Part shown: positions 1-8,950 of the stretch, piece by piece
Position numbering within the stretch: position 1 is the first letter of the stretch
How the letters are laid out: each line of letters begins with the position of its first letter
Program-made: the position numbers and the translations under genes
NCBI GenBank assembly: GCA_000024525.1
Contig: CP001769.1
Span: forward strand, 7,225,001-7,289,000
Length of the DNA: 64,000 nucleotides
DNA from: Spirosoma linguale DSM 74
GTDB taxonomy: Bacteria > Bacteroidota > Bacteroidia > Cytophagales > Spirosomataceae
Reading direction: 5' to 3'
Notes under the pieces: model-generated
Databases searched by the model: none
Seen by the model: the letters and a program-made list of their open reading frames with translations, nothing else
What the model was told of the DNA's origin: nothing

Positions 1-208
1 GCTTGAACCGTAGTAGAAGCGTTTTTTTGTCATAATCGTGGAAGGTATCCACAATTTCATCGGCATATCGGACAAATCCATAGATGGCATAGATAGGTAA
101 GTGAAATTTACGGTCAAGCGTTTTGATACCTAACGTAAACGACGTGCTGTACTGCTCAGTAATTAGTTTACTGCATTCCAGTGCCGTTTTGTTGAACAAT
201 GCCATCAT
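1..208 (-). CDS. crtB: Phytoene/squalene synthase, N-terminal part (cut by window edge)
   Basis: Reading leftward from an ATG at 208, the frame is open to the window edge, giving about 69 residues. It contains YSTSF near residue 20 and YGFVRYADEIVD near residue 43. The latter is the first Asp-rich DxxxD substrate-binding motif of trans-isoprenyl diphosphate synthases of the squalene/phytoene synthase family. The enzyme condenses two geranylgeranyl diphosphates to phytoene, the first carotenoid step. It starts 94 bases after the end of crtI on the same strand, so the two are probably co-transcribed. A second ATG one codon downstream (205) could also start it. The rest of the gene lies outside the window. 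Confidence 0.85.
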   Translation of the reverse strand, partial: MMALFNKTALECSKLITEQYSTSFTLGIKTLDRKFHLPIYAIYGFVRYADEIVDTFHDYDKKTLLLRFK

Positions 209-302
209 AAAAATTAAGCGTGTAGTGTTATTTAGGGTTAAAAGACCAGTGCATCGAAAAAGAACTATGGGCGTCTTTTGTGACGAGCCTCCATAACTAG
301 AA

Positions 303-1775
303 TTAGTTGAATTCTCTGGCTACTTCGTCGGCTACAACCAGTCCTGATATGAGCGAAGGCGGGACGCCCGGGCCAGGTACAGTAAGTTGACCGGTATAAA
401 ATAGGTTGTTGACCTGTTTATTCTTCAAGGACGGCTTTAAAATCGCCGTTTGACGCAGGGTGTTCGCCAGTCCATATGCATTGCCCCGGAATGCATTGTA
501 GTCCTGTTTAAAATCATTGTGGGCATAACTACGTTTAAAGACAATATGGTTGCGAATATCCTCACCTACATAGGCTTCGAGCCGGTTCATGATTAAGTTA
601 TAGTAATGTTCGCGAGTTGCTTCGTCATCTGTAAGGTCCGGGGCTACGGGAATCAGCAGAAACAGGTTCTCGCAACCTTCAGGGGCAATGCCGGGGTCTG
701 TTTTTGACGGAGCAGAGGCATAAAACAAGGGCTTGGAAGGCCAGCGTGGTGTTTCATAAATTTCCTGAGCGTGTACTTTAAAGTCTTCGTCAAAGAACAG
801 ATTATGGTGCAGCAGTCGGGGTAGACGTTTATTTACGCCCAGGTAGAACAGGAGTGATGAGGGTGCCATAACGCGACTTTTCCAATACGCATCATCATAG
901 TTCCGGTTCGTTTCGTCGATCAGGCTTGTTTCAACATGGTTATAATCGGCGCCGGCCACTACCACATCGGTTTCAAAAATACCTTCTGTCGTAATAACGC
1001 GCTGGGCCGTTTTCTTCTGTATATCAATCTTTTGAACGGTCTGATTCAATAGAATTTTAACTCCTTTCTCTTCGGCCAGACGAACCATCGCTTTGACAAT
1101 CTCATGCATACCACCCATTGGATACCAGGTACCCAGGGCCATCTCGGCATAGTTCATCAGACTATACATGGCAGGGGTATTTTCGGGTGTGGCACCTAGA
1201 AACAGGACCGGAAACTCGACGATTTCCAGTAGGCGAGGGTGAGTGAAAAACTTACGGGCGTGCGACGCAAATGATTGGAATACATCAAGGCGCGTAACAT
1301 CGAATAACAGCTTCAGACTTAAGAATTCGGTTACCGACCGACTGGGTTTCCAGACGAATTTATTCATGCCAACCTCGTACTTGTAGGAAGCCTGCTTTAA
1401 AAACTGCCGTAACCTGGTACCACTACCCGGCTCAATTCCTTCAAACAGGGCCTCTAAGTTATCCAGTCCGGCTGGGAGGTCTACAGCCTCGTTGGGACCG
1501 AAAACGACTTTATAGGAAGGGTCGAGCCGAACAAGGTTGTAGTAATCGCTTGTTCTCTTACCAAAACGGGCAAAGTAGGTATCAAAAACGTCAGGCATCC
1601 AGTACCAACTCGGCCCCATATCGAAGGTGAATCCTTCAGCCTCAAATACGCGGGCACGTCCACCAGGTATGGAATTTTTTTCAAGAATTGTGACATCGTA
1701 ACCTTTATCGGCAAGACTGGTCGCAGCAGCAAGCCCGGCAAATCCGGCCCCAATAACAAGAACTCGCTTGGGCAT
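303..1775 (-). CDS. crtI: Phytoene desaturase, CrtI type
   Basis: FAD-dependent desaturase that introduces double bonds into phytoene in carotenoid synthesis. The N-terminus has the Rossmann dinucleotide motif (VLVIGAGFAGLAAA) followed by LEKNSIPGGRA. The C-terminus carries the CrtI signature NLFYTGQLTVPGPGVPPS and then an SGLVVADEVA helix. Length is about 490 residues, normal for CrtI. I chose the ATG at 1775 because it puts the FAD motif at the N-terminus; the open frame runs to 1832 but would add an atypical hydrophobic extension. It lies just upstream of crtB on the same strand. A carotenoid ketolase or other CrtI-like desaturase is possible, but pairing with crtB favours phytoene desaturase. 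Confidence 0.9.
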   Translation of the reverse strand: MPKRVLVIGAGFAGLAAATSLADKGYDVTILEKNSIPGGRARVFEAEGFTFDMGPSWYWMPDVFDTYFARFGKRTSDYYNLVRLDPSYKVVFGPNEAVDLPAGLDNLEALFEGIEPGSGTRLRQFLKQASYKYEVGMNKFVWKPSRSVTEFLSLKLLFDVTRLDVFQSFASHARKFFTHPRLLEIVEFPVLFLGATPENTPAMYSLMNYAEMALGTWYPMGGMHEIVKAMVRLAEEKGVKILLNQTVQKIDIQKKTAQRVITTEGIFETDVVVAGADYNHVETSLIDETNRNYDDAYWKSRVMAPSSLLFYLGVNKRLPRLLHHNLFFDEDFKVHAQEIYETPRWPSKPLFYASAPSKTDPGIAPEGCENLFLLIPVAPDLTDDEATREHYYNLIMNRLEAYVGEDIRNHIVFKRSYAHNDFKQDYNAFRGNAYGLANTLRQTAILKPSLKNKQVNNLFYTGQLTVPGPGVPPSLISGLVVADEVAREFN

Positions 1776-2007
1776 TAGTACAAGTATGATGGTTAAAAAG
1801 TGGAAAAGTAATTGATGAAGAAATTTGTTCAAGCTAATTGGCTTAAAATTTCAACAGATTACTTGTTTAATCAAGTGCGAAAGAGGTTATGTTAGTCGGC
1901 CTGGCCGTCAAACTAAGTACTATTACCATAGGCATTTTCTACGTTGACTTTCGTAAACAAAGCTTTATATGCCAAAAGTAGTTGCATACGAGCAATTTGG
2001 GCATAAA

Positions 2008-2037
2008 AAAAGTTGGGTAGAAACCTACCCAACTTTT
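2008..2037 (-). terminator. Rho-independent terminator downstream of the sigma factor gene
   Basis: A 13-bp perfect stem (AAAAGTTGGGTAG with CTACCCAACTTTT) has a four-base loop. On the minus strand it is followed by a T-run, as expected for an intrinsic terminator of the sigma gene ending at 2112. The rest of the 336-base gap 1776-2111 holds nothing else I recognise. Confidence 0.8.
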
Positions 2038-2111
2038 CGAACCTTCCTCTTTTTAACCAAAAACTACTCAATCAATGAACCTTAGACGGTGTACTTTCAA
2101 AAAAGTCTCAT

Positions 2112-2627
2112 CTAGGCATTAAAATAGGCGTAAACTTTTAGTTGTCCCTTCAATTCCTTTCGGGCTATGTGAATTCTGTTCTTCACCGTTCCGATGGGGA
2201 TATTAAGTTTTGCTGCTATTTCGTGATATTTAAAGCCACGGAAGTGCATCATAAATGGAGTCTTGTATGTGTCTTCCAGACCGTTTACAGCCCGGTTAAT
2301 GTCGTCCTGAGCGAAAGAAGAGTAAGCCAGATTGTCTGTGCTGCTCTCAATCGAGTTAATGTAGTGCAGGTTATCAGTTGTATCGATGAAGGTATTCTTA
2401 CGCACCATACGTTGATAGTTGGTGATAAACGTATTCTTCATGATTGTATAGAGCCAGGCTTTCAAATTTGTACCGTCGGTATATTTGTCGCGATTCGTAA
2501 ATGCTTTCAATAAAGTATCTTGTAACAGGTCGTTTGCATCTTCAACATCTTTAGTCAAACGGAGAGCAAATGGACGTAACGATTTAGACACTTTGCCAAT
2601 ATGGTTAGTAAATTCGAGAGCGGTCAT
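2112..2627 (-). CDS. RNA polymerase sigma factor, ECF subfamily
   Basis: 171 residues, the usual ECF length. Sigma region 2 is seen as DANDLLQDTLLKAF and LKAWLYTIMKNTFITNYQR (about residues 30-80). Region 4 (about 110-165) ends in a helix-turn-helix: FKYHEIAAKLNIPIGTVKNRIHIARKEL. It directs RNA polymerase to a specific promoter set. No anti-sigma gene is adjacent, which is common for this Bacteroidetes ECF type. Its place just upstream of crtI/crtB resembles Bacteroidetes carotenoid clusters, where such a sigma factor precedes crt genes. Control of crt genes is inferred from position only. A strong terminator at 2008-2037 suggests it is its own transcription unit. Confidence 0.9.
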   Translation of the reverse strand: MTALEFTNHIGKVSKSLRPFALRLTKDVEDANDLLQDTLLKAFTNRDKYTDGTNLKAWLYTIMKNTFITNYQRMVRKNTFIDTTDNLHYINSIESSTDNLAYSSFAQDDINRAVNGLEDTYKTPFMMHFRGFKYHEIAAKLNIPIGTVKNRIHIARKELKGQLKVYAYFNA

Positions 2628-2683
2628 GGCTGTTATAAGTTTTTCTGTTGAATCGATTGTACTAGCATTTAGACAAAAAGACG

Positions 2684-2728
2684 ACCAGTCTTACTGGTTT
2701 TCAATAGTGAGGGTACCATCTTACTGGT
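2684..2728. promoter_or_regulatory. Candidate operator: two CTTACTGGT boxes 30 bp apart
   Basis: CTTACTGGT occurs at 2690-2698 and 2720-2728, a 30-bp interval or about three helical turns. Each box sits in a small inverted repeat (ACCAGT-CTT-ACTGGT at 2684-2698; TACCA/TGGTA at 2714-2729). It lies 57-101 bases upstream of the sigma gene start. The rest of the 349-base gap 2628-2976 holds only the terminator at 2892-2933 and AT-rich sequence. Function is inferred from layout alone. Confidence 0.3.
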
Positions 2729-2891
2729 AAGTGTCTGTATGTCAATGTATTGTGTTAGGTTAAATTTGGATTACCGTGCCAGAAACCAATAACACCACAT
2801 TGTGGAGTGTGGAATATTTCCCCCATTATGTGGAATCAAAAGTGTGGATTTTGTTTAACAAATATGATATTACGTTAAACAAAACAAAAAG

Positions 2892-2933
2892 AACCCCACC
2901 TTAATTCCCGCTTAATCAGGAAAAGATGGGATT
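2892..2933 (-). terminator. Probable terminator of the KdsD-like gene
   Basis: On the minus strand AATCCCATCTT pairs, with G-U pairs, with AAGGTGGGGTT across a 20-base loop, and CTTTTTG follows. It lies 44 bases past the stop of the isomerase gene. Confidence 0.45.
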
Positions 2934-2976
2934 CGTTACGACAAATCTTGAAATAGTATAAGTAACGGGTATTGGA

Positions 2977-3945
2977 TTAGATGAGCCCTTCCCGTAGTAA
3001 ATCGTGTAAGTGAATAAATCCCAGGACCTGTGTATCCTCGACAACAACTAGTTGGGAAATGTCTCGTTCCTGCATCAATTGTAGTGCAACAACTGCATAT
3101 TCGTCCGGTGCTACGCATACAGGCTGGGTAGTCATCACGTCCTGGGCACAAAGTTCCCAGAAGGTACTATGGTCATAAGCAGTCCGTCGTATATCGCCGT
3201 CGGTTACAATACCTGCTAAAGTTCCTTCTTCATCGACAACCGCCGTTGCGCCCAGCCGATTGGCCGAGATCGTGAAGATAACATCCCTAAGCGGAGTGCC
3301 CGGTACTACCCTGGGACACTTATTATGTGGAAAAATATCAGCAACTTTCAAATATAACCGCTTCCCCAGTGAGCCACCGGGATGATAACGGGCAAAATCC
3401 TGCCGCGTAAAACCACGAATCTCCAGCAAACTAACGGCCAGCGCATCGCCAATGGCCAGGGCAACTGTTGTGCTGGTTGTGGGAGCTAAATTCAGCGGGT
3501 CGGCCTCCATCTCCGCATATGCGTGGAGAACATGGTCGGCATGGTTGGCCAGATACGAGTCGCGGGCACTGACCATTGCAATCAGGCGTACACCCGTACG
3601 CTTCAATAAGGGGATTAAAACCTTTATTTCAGCGGTGTTTCCGCTTTTCGAGATTAACAAAACGACATCGTTGCTCTGGATCATTCCCAGGTCGCCGTGA
3701 ATGGCATCGGCAGCGTGCATGAACAGCGATGGAGTACCCGTTGAATTCATGGTGGCCACTATCTTCTGTCCTACCAGTGCACTTTTCCCTACACCGGTTA
3801 CAACCAGACGGCCCGACGAATTAAGGATCGTGTCGACTGTTTCATTGAATTGCTCATCCAGTAAATCAACGGCTTTTCGGATTGCTTCAGCTTCGGCCAA
3901 CAAAACCGAACGGGCAATAGTCTTAGGATTTTTTATTACTTTCAA
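2977..3945 (-). CDS. kdsD: D-arabinose 5-phosphate isomerase, KpsF/GutQ family (SIS + two CBS)
   Basis: Interconverts ribulose 5-phosphate and arabinose 5-phosphate, the first step to Kdo for lipopolysaccharide. A SIS domain occupies about residues 40-180 (GVGKSALVGQKIVATMNSTG, then LLISKSGNTAEI). Two CBS domains follow to the C-terminus (ADIFPHNKCPRVV, then VMTTQPVCVAPDEYAVVALQLM). The 322 residues match the KdsD/KpsF family. The first codon of the open frame is TTG at 3945 and no ATG lies nearby, so the start is less certain than the rest. The gene diverges from recQ across about 106 bases. A TATCTTTG (minus strand, 4003-4010) resembles the Bacteroidetes -7 box, but no good -33 box accompanies it. 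Confidence 0.88.
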   Translation of the reverse strand: MKVIKNPKTIARSVLLAEAEAIRKAVDLLDEQFNETVDTILNSSGRLVVTGVGKSALVGQKIVATMNSTGTPSLFMHAADAIHGDLGMIQSNDVVLLISKSGNTAEIKVLIPLLKRTGVRLIAMVSARDSYLANHADHVLHAYAEMEADPLNLAPTTSTTVALAIGDALAVSLLEIRGFTRQDFARYHPGGSLGKRLYLKVADIFPHNKCPRVVPGTPLRDVIFTISANRLGATAVVDEEGTLAGIVTDGDIRRTAYDHSTFWELCAQDVMTTQPVCVAPDEYAVVALQLMQERDISQLVVVEDTQVLGFIHLHDLLREGLI

Positions 3946-4051
3946 CGTCAGTTTTGATAATAAGGAATGGTTTGCAGTGTATATTCGCTAACTTTATATA
4001 GCAAAGATACACAAGCGCATAGAGTAAAGTAACTTTTGTACGATTTGTAGA

Positions 4052-6262
4052 ATGATGCAGGTTGATCAGTCGGTCCATACAACTCTCAGAGAGCGGCTAA
4101 AGGAAATTTTCGGGTATAGCCAGTTTCGGGGCGAGCAGGAAGCTATTATATATAGTATCCTGGCAGGTCGAAATACATTTGTCATTATGCCCACTGGTGC
4201 AGGCAAATCTCTTTGCTATCAACTGCCTGCTATTGTCAGCGAGGGTACCGCCGTCGTTATTTCGCCCCTGATTGCGCTAATGAAAAATCAGGTTGACCAG
4301 TTAAATGCTTTTGGGATCAACGCCCAATTCCTGAACTCGACGCTCTCGAAAGCGGAGATGAACAAGGTAAAAAAGGATACCCTCAACGGTACACTTAAGC
4401 TGCTCTATATTGCACCCGAGTCGTTGACGAAGGAAGAAAATTTGGATTTTCTTAAGAAAGCGAACATTTCATTTGTTGCCATTGACGAAGCGCACTGTAT
4501 TTCGGAATGGGGACATGACTTCCGACCGGAGTATCGCAAAATTCGGGGAATCGTCGACAATATTGGCAATTTGCCCGTTATTGCCCTTACGGCCACGGCC
4601 ACGCCTAAAGTGCAGCAGGATATTCAGAAAAACCTGCAAATGGAGGATGCCAACCTGTACAAAACATCCTTTAACCGGAAGAACTTATATTACGAAATAA
4701 GACCGAAGGTTGATGCCAAGAAACAGCTTATCAAATACATAAAGCAGAATAAAGGTAAATCAGGTATCATTTATTGCCTGAGCCGTAAAACGGTTGAAGA
4801 AATTGCCGAACTGCTCCGGGTAAATGACGTAAAAGCATTGCCCTACCATGCTGGTCTGGACCCGGTTACCCGGATGAACAATCAGGATGCGTTTCTGAAC
4901 GAAGATGTGGATGTTATCTGCGCCACGATTGCCTTCGGTATGGGCATCGATAAGCCGGATGTTCGATTCGTTATTCACTACGATGCGCCAAAATCACTCG
5001 AAGGATATTATCAGGAAACCGGCCGGGCCGGACGCGACGGCCTGGAAGGTAACTGCCTGATGTTTTACAGCTTCGATGATATTGTGAAGCTGGAAAAATT
5101 CAACAAAGACAAACCCGTTACCGAGCGCGATAATGCCAAGCATCTGCTGACCGAAATGGTTTCGTATGCGAACCTTGGCGTCTGCCGCCGACGGCAGTTG
5201 TTAGGTTACTTCGGTGAGTTTATGGAGAAAGACTGCGGTTTCTGCGACAACTGTCTTAAATCGCCGGAGAAGTTTAAAGCACAACACGAAGTTGTACTGG
5301 CCCTCCAAACCGTTCTTCAAACCGATCAGCGTTTCGATGTCGCTCACCTGGCCGACGTATTGACGGCTACCAGCAACCAATACGTGACCAGTTATGAACA
5401 CGACCGCCTTGCCGTGTATGGCAAAGGGCTTGAGTTCAATGAAGATTGTAATTTCTGGTGCTCGGTTATCAAGCAGATTACGATCTACGGCTATCTCGAA
5501 AAGGATGTAGATAACTACGGAATTCTGAAGCTGACCCAGCGCGGTCTGAATTATATTGAAGATCCTTATCCGGTTACGCTCACAAAGGACCACGATTATG
5601 AGCAGCAGGGGGCCGATATAAAGGAAGAAGAAGACAAAGACTCCGCACCATCGTCGGGCGGAATTGCCTACGACGAAGAACTGCTAGGCCTGTTAAAGGC
5701 GCTGCGGAAACGGCTTGCCAAAGAAAAAAATCTGCCTCCCTACGTTATTTTCCAGGAGACATCCATGGAGGAGATGGCAACCACATACCCCACCACGCGT
5801 GAGGAAATGGCGCAGATCAATGGCGTGGGTATGGGTAAGGTGCAAAAGTTCGGTAAACAGTTTATCGACCTCATTACCAAGTACGTTGAAGATAACGACA
5901 TTGAAACGGCTAAGGACGTAGTTATCAAGTCGACAGTCAATAAGTCAAAAGTCAAAATTTTTATTATTCAGCAGATCGACCGGAAAGTTGACTTAGATGA
6001 AATCGCTGAGTCTAAGTCACTGAGTATGGAAGATCTTATGGAGGAGATTGAACACATCTGTTACTCAGGTACTCGACTAAATCTCGATTACTATATTAAT
6101 CAGGTAATGGACAAAGACCGGCAGGAAGAAATCTACGAATACTTCATGCAGGCTGAGAGCGATAACATCGCTGTGGCTATGCGCGAATTCGGAGGTGACG
6201 ATTTTACTGAACAAGACCTGCGCCTTATGCGCATCAAGTTCCTGTCGGAAGTAGCTAACTAA
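4052..6262 (+). CDS. recQ: ATP-dependent DNA helicase RecQ
   Basis: 3'-5' DNA helicase acting in recombination and replication-fork repair. Visible are Walker A (MPTGAGKSLCYQLPA, near residue 50), the DEAH box (AIDEAHCISEWGHDFRPEY), the superfamily-2 motifs IIYCLSRKTVEE and GRAGRDG, and the RecQ zinc-binding cysteines (CRRRQLLGYFGEF...CGFCDNC). A winged-helix region and an HRDC domain (about 525-610) follow. The C-terminal 110 residues after HRDC are a common RecQ extension. At 736 residues it is full length. Two adjacent ATGs open the frame; I keep the first. Just upstream are TAACTTTTG and TACGATTTG, each one base off the TAnnTTTG -7 spacing. Confidence 0.95.
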   Translation: MMQVDQSVHTTLRERLKEIFGYSQFRGEQEAIIYSILAGRNTFVIMPTGAGKSLCYQLPAIVSEGTAVVISPLIALMKNQVDQLNAFGINAQFLNSTLSKAEMNKVKKDTLNGTLKLLYIAPESLTKEENLDFLKKANISFVAIDEAHCISEWGHDFRPEYRKIRGIVDNIGNLPVIALTATATPKVQQDIQKNLQMEDANLYKTSFNRKNLYYEIRPKVDAKKQLIKYIKQNKGKSGIIYCLSRKTVEEIAELLRVNDVKALPYHAGLDPVTRMNNQDAFLNEDVDVICATIAFGMGIDKPDVRFVIHYDAPKSLEGYYQETGRAGRDGLEGNCLMFYSFDDIVKLEKFNKDKPVTERDNAKHLLTEMVSYANLGVCRRRQLLGYFGEFMEKDCGFCDNCLKSPEKFKAQHEVVLALQTVLQTDQRFDVAHLADVLTATSNQYVTSYEHDRLAVYGKGLEFNEDCNFWCSVIKQITIYGYLEKDVDNYGILKLTQRGLNYIEDPYPVTLTKDHDYEQQGADIKEEEDKDSAPSSGGIAYDEELLGLLKALRKRLAKEKNLPPYVIFQETSMEEMATTYPTTREEMAQINGVGMGKVQKFGKQFIDLITKYVEDNDIETAKDVVIKSTVNKSKVKIFIIQQIDRKVDLDEIAESKSLSMEDLMEEIEHICYSGTRLNLDYYINQVMDKDRQEEIYEYFMQAESDNIAVAMREFGGDDFTEQDLRLMRIKFLSEVAN

Positions 6263-6343
6263 ATGATGAGTGATGAGTGATAAATGATAAGTTGGATCAC
6301 CCTGCTTTTCATTCATCACTCCTCATTCGTCATTCATCATTCT
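6262..6343. repeat. Intergenic palindrome built of degenerate 7-base repeats (recQ-purD)
   Basis: The left arm (about 6263-6290) reads as successive 7-base units such as TGATGAG and TGATAAA. The right arm (about 6310-6343) is the complement, with units such as GAATGAT and GAATGAC on the other strand. The arms can pair imperfectly. The element fills the whole gap between recQ and purD. It is one of several similar palindromes in the window. Confidence 0.6.
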
Positions 6344-6345
6344 TT

Positions 6346-7632
6346 ATGAATATACTAATACTTGGGTCGGGGGGGCGAGAACATGCTTTTGCCTGGAAAC
6401 TAGCGCAGAGTCCATTGTGTGACACTTTATTTGTAGCACCGGGCAATGCCGGAACAGCACAGGTAGCGACAAATCTGCCAATTAGCTACAATGATTTTCC
6501 GGCTGTTGCCAAGGCCATTCGGGATAAAGAAATTAATCTGTTGATTGTTGGACCCGAAGAGCCGCTTGTAAAGGGTATTGTCGATTTTCTGCGTGAACAA
6601 CCTGATTTGGCAGGACTGGGCATTGTCGGGCCTGATGCACAGGGTGCACAGCTGGAAGGCAGCAAAGACTTTTCCAAGCAATTCATGCTTCGCCATGGTA
6701 TTCCCACGGCTACTTCGCAAACCTTTACCGTCGATACACTTCAGGAAGGGCTCGATTACCTGGAAAAACACGCACTTCCCGTTGTTATTAAAGCCGATGG
6801 GCTGGCGGCCGGTAAGGGCGTTATTATTGCCGAGACCGTAGCAGAAGCCCAGGCGGCTATGCACGATATGCTCGACGGGCAAAAGTTCGGCGCTGCCGGG
6901 AGTAAAGTCGTTGTAGAGCAGTTTTTGCGCGGGATAGAACTGTCGGTTTTTGTGTTAACTGATGGGGTCAATTATAAAATCTTACCCGAAGCCAAGGACT
7001 ATAAGCGAATTGGTGAGGAAGACACTGGCCCAAACACGGGTGGCATGGGTGCCGTGTCGCCGGTAGTTTTTGCCAGTAAAGCCTTTTTACAGAAAGTAGA
7101 AGACAAAGTAGTGAAGCCGACATTGGCAGGTTTGCAGAAGGAAGGTATTCACTACCAGGGTTTTATTTTTGTGGGATTGATGAAAGTGAACGGAGAACCT
7201 TATGTGATTGAATACAATGCACGCATGGGTGACCCCGAAACAGAAGTCGTATTACCCCGGATTCAGAGTGATTTTGCCGAATTGATGCAGGCTACGGCCA
7301 AGGGTGAACTGGATCAACTTACCGTCCTGGTGTCGCCACAAACGGCCGTAACAACCATGCTGGTATCGGGTGGGTATCCCGGTGATTATGTGACCGGTAA
7401 AATCATTTCGGATTTAGAACGTTTAGAAGATGTAACAGCGTTTCATGCAGGAACGCTGGAAAAAAACGGTCACGTGTTGACCAATGGTGGACGGGTACTG
7501 GCGATTACCGCACAGGCCAATTCGCTTGAAAACGCTGTCAGGAAGTCGCAGGAAGCGGCCCGGATAGTACAATTTGACGGAAAACAGTACCGTAAAGACA
7601 TCGGGCTCGACCTGATTCGGTACTCCGACTAA
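6346..7632 (+). CDS. purD: Phosphoribosylamine-glycine ligase (GAR synthetase)
   Basis: ATP-grasp enzyme that joins glycine to phosphoribosylamine, the second step of de novo purine synthesis. Clear features are the N-terminal ILGSGGREHAFAWKL, VGPEEPLVKGIVD, KADGLAAGKGVIIAET (ATP-grasp), NTGGMGAVSP and YNARMGDPETEVVLPR (metal/ATP binding). The length of 428 residues is normal. The open frame begins at 6277 inside the repeat, but the ATG at 6346 directly precedes the conserved MNILILGSGG start, so I use it. It is co-directional with recQ and may share its transcript. Three other purine genes (purF, purE, purM) are scattered through the window. Confidence 0.95.
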   Translation: MNILILGSGGREHAFAWKLAQSPLCDTLFVAPGNAGTAQVATNLPISYNDFPAVAKAIRDKEINLLIVGPEEPLVKGIVDFLREQPDLAGLGIVGPDAQGAQLEGSKDFSKQFMLRHGIPTATSQTFTVDTLQEGLDYLEKHALPVVIKADGLAAGKGVIIAETVAEAQAAMHDMLDGQKFGAAGSKVVVEQFLRGIELSVFVLTDGVNYKILPEAKDYKRIGEEDTGPNTGGMGAVSPVVFASKAFLQKVEDKVVKPTLAGLQKEGIHYQGFIFVGLMKVNGEPYVIEYNARMGDPETEVVLPRIQSDFAELMQATAKGELDQLTVLVSPQTAVTTMLVSGGYPGDYVTGKIISDLERLEDVTAFHAGTLEKNGHVLTNGGRVLAITAQANSLENAVRKSQEAARIVQFDGKQYRKDIGLDLIRYSD

Positions 7633-7714
7633 CTGATTTGCGAATGAAACGGTATGATTCAGGCTTTAATACCATCGTACAGAGTAATTCGTAGGTCGTA
7701 AATTATATATATAC

Positions 7715-8911
7715 ATGTCCTGCAAATCTTGTGCAACCGGCGGGTGCGGAACCCAGCGTGGCGCATCTGATGGCGAGAAAACAGCCACTAAAGGATGCGG
7801 TAGCGGAGGGTGTAGCACTGGAGGCTGCAATAAACTGAATTCGTTCGACTGGCTGAGTGATATCGCCATGCCGGGCCAACGATACGATGTAGTTGAGGTT
7901 AAATTTAAGGGTGGACGAAAAGAATATTATCGCAATGTCCATCTGCTCGATTTGACTACAGGCGATTATGTGGTGGTCGAAATGCAATCGGGTTTTCACA
8001 TTGGCGCGGTTTCCCTACAGGGCGAACTGGTTCGGCTACAGGTGAAAAAACGAGGGGTTAAAATTACGGACGATACCAAGGTTATTCATCGGATTGCTAC
8101 GCCGAAAGATATGGAACGGCACGAACAGGCCGTTTTGCGCGATTTGCCAGCTTTGTACCGTTCCCGCGAAATAGCCCGGGAACTGAAGCTGAATATGAAA
8201 TTATCTGATGTTGAATTTCAGTCCGATAATACGAAAGCAACCTTCTATTACTCGTCTGAAGAGCGGGTCGATTTTCGTGAGTTGATCAAGATGCTGGCCG
8301 GTGAGTTTAAGGCTCGTATCGAAATGCGCCAGATCAGCCTCCGTCAGGAAGCGGGTCGTCTGGGGGGCATTGGCTCCTGCGGGCGCGAACTCTGCTGCTC
8401 AACCTGGCTTACCGATTTCAAGAATATTGCGACATCGGCCGCCCGGTACCAGAATCTGTCCCTGAACCCGGCTAAATTATCCGGTCAGTGTGGCCGGTTG
8501 AAATGCTGCCTGAATTACGAGCTGGATACGTACATGGATGCCCTCCGGGATATTCCAACGATTGAGAAACCGCTGGAAACCCAAAAGGGACGGGCTTATT
8601 TACAGAAGACCGACATCTTCCGGAAGCTCATGTGGTTTGGCTACAGTGCCGAAAGTACCTGGCATCCGTTGCCCATTATTCGGGTACTGGAAATCGTTGA
8701 GCTGAACAAACGAGGTATCATTCCCGAATCGTTCGAGGTGTTGACCCCGATAGGAGAGAAGGAGCCCACTACGGCAGCCGCCCTCAATAGCGATCTGCAA
8801 AAGCTGGACGCCAAGTACACGACCCGGACGCCCTCCAAGAAGAAAAAGAAAAAATCGAGAGGCCCCGAAGGTGGTGCGCCAAGACCGGCTCAGAATGGTA
8901 AAGTCAATTAA
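7715..8911 (+). CDS. ricT: RicT-like PSP1-domain protein
   Basis: 398 residues with a Cys-rich N-terminus (CKSC, GCG, GGCSTGGC) typical of the Bacteroidetes form. A PSP1 domain follows (about 60-250) with conserved cysteines (CGRELCCSTWL; GQCGRLKCCLNYE). In Bacillus, RicT (YaaT) is part of an iron-sulfur Ric complex affecting RNA processing; the role in Bacteroidetes is not established. The C-terminus is Lys-rich (KKKKKKS), suggesting nucleic-acid or membrane-surface contact (inference). In related genomes, to my recollection, this gene sits directly before gldH. Here the BlaI/BlaR block of about 3.4 kb lies between them. Confidence 0.85.
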   Translation: MSCKSCATGGCGTQRGASDGEKTATKGCGSGGCSTGGCNKLNSFDWLSDIAMPGQRYDVVEVKFKGGRKEYYRNVHLLDLTTGDYVVVEMQSGFHIGAVSLQGELVRLQVKKRGVKITDDTKVIHRIATPKDMERHEQAVLRDLPALYRSREIARELKLNMKLSDVEFQSDNTKATFYYSSEERVDFRELIKMLAGEFKARIEMRQISLRQEAGRLGGIGSCGRELCCSTWLTDFKNIATSAARYQNLSLNPAKLSGQCGRLKCCLNYELDTYMDALRDIPTIEKPLETQKGRAYLQKTDIFRKLMWFGYSAESTWHPLPIIRVLEIVELNKRGIIPESFEVLTPIGEKEPTTAAALNSDLQKLDAKYTTRTPSKKKKKKSRGPEGGAPRPAQNGKVN

Positions 8912-8913
8912 GC

Positions 8914-8946
8914 AACAAACCCCGGCCAAATTGGTCGGGGTTTGTT
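8914..8946. terminator. Bidirectional terminator between convergent genes
   Basis: AACAAACCCCGGCC pairs with GGTCGGGGTTTGTT across a short AAATT-centred loop. It starts three bases after the ricT stop and ends just before the stop of the convergent minus-strand gene at 8951. It can serve both directions. Confidence 0.85.
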
Positions 8947-8950
8947 ACTT

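Noticed and set aside
3978..4040. Full promoter for recQ in the gap with kdsD
   Set aside because: The near-matches TAACTTTTG and TACGATTTG have three bases between TA and TTTG and lack a -33 box at the right distance.
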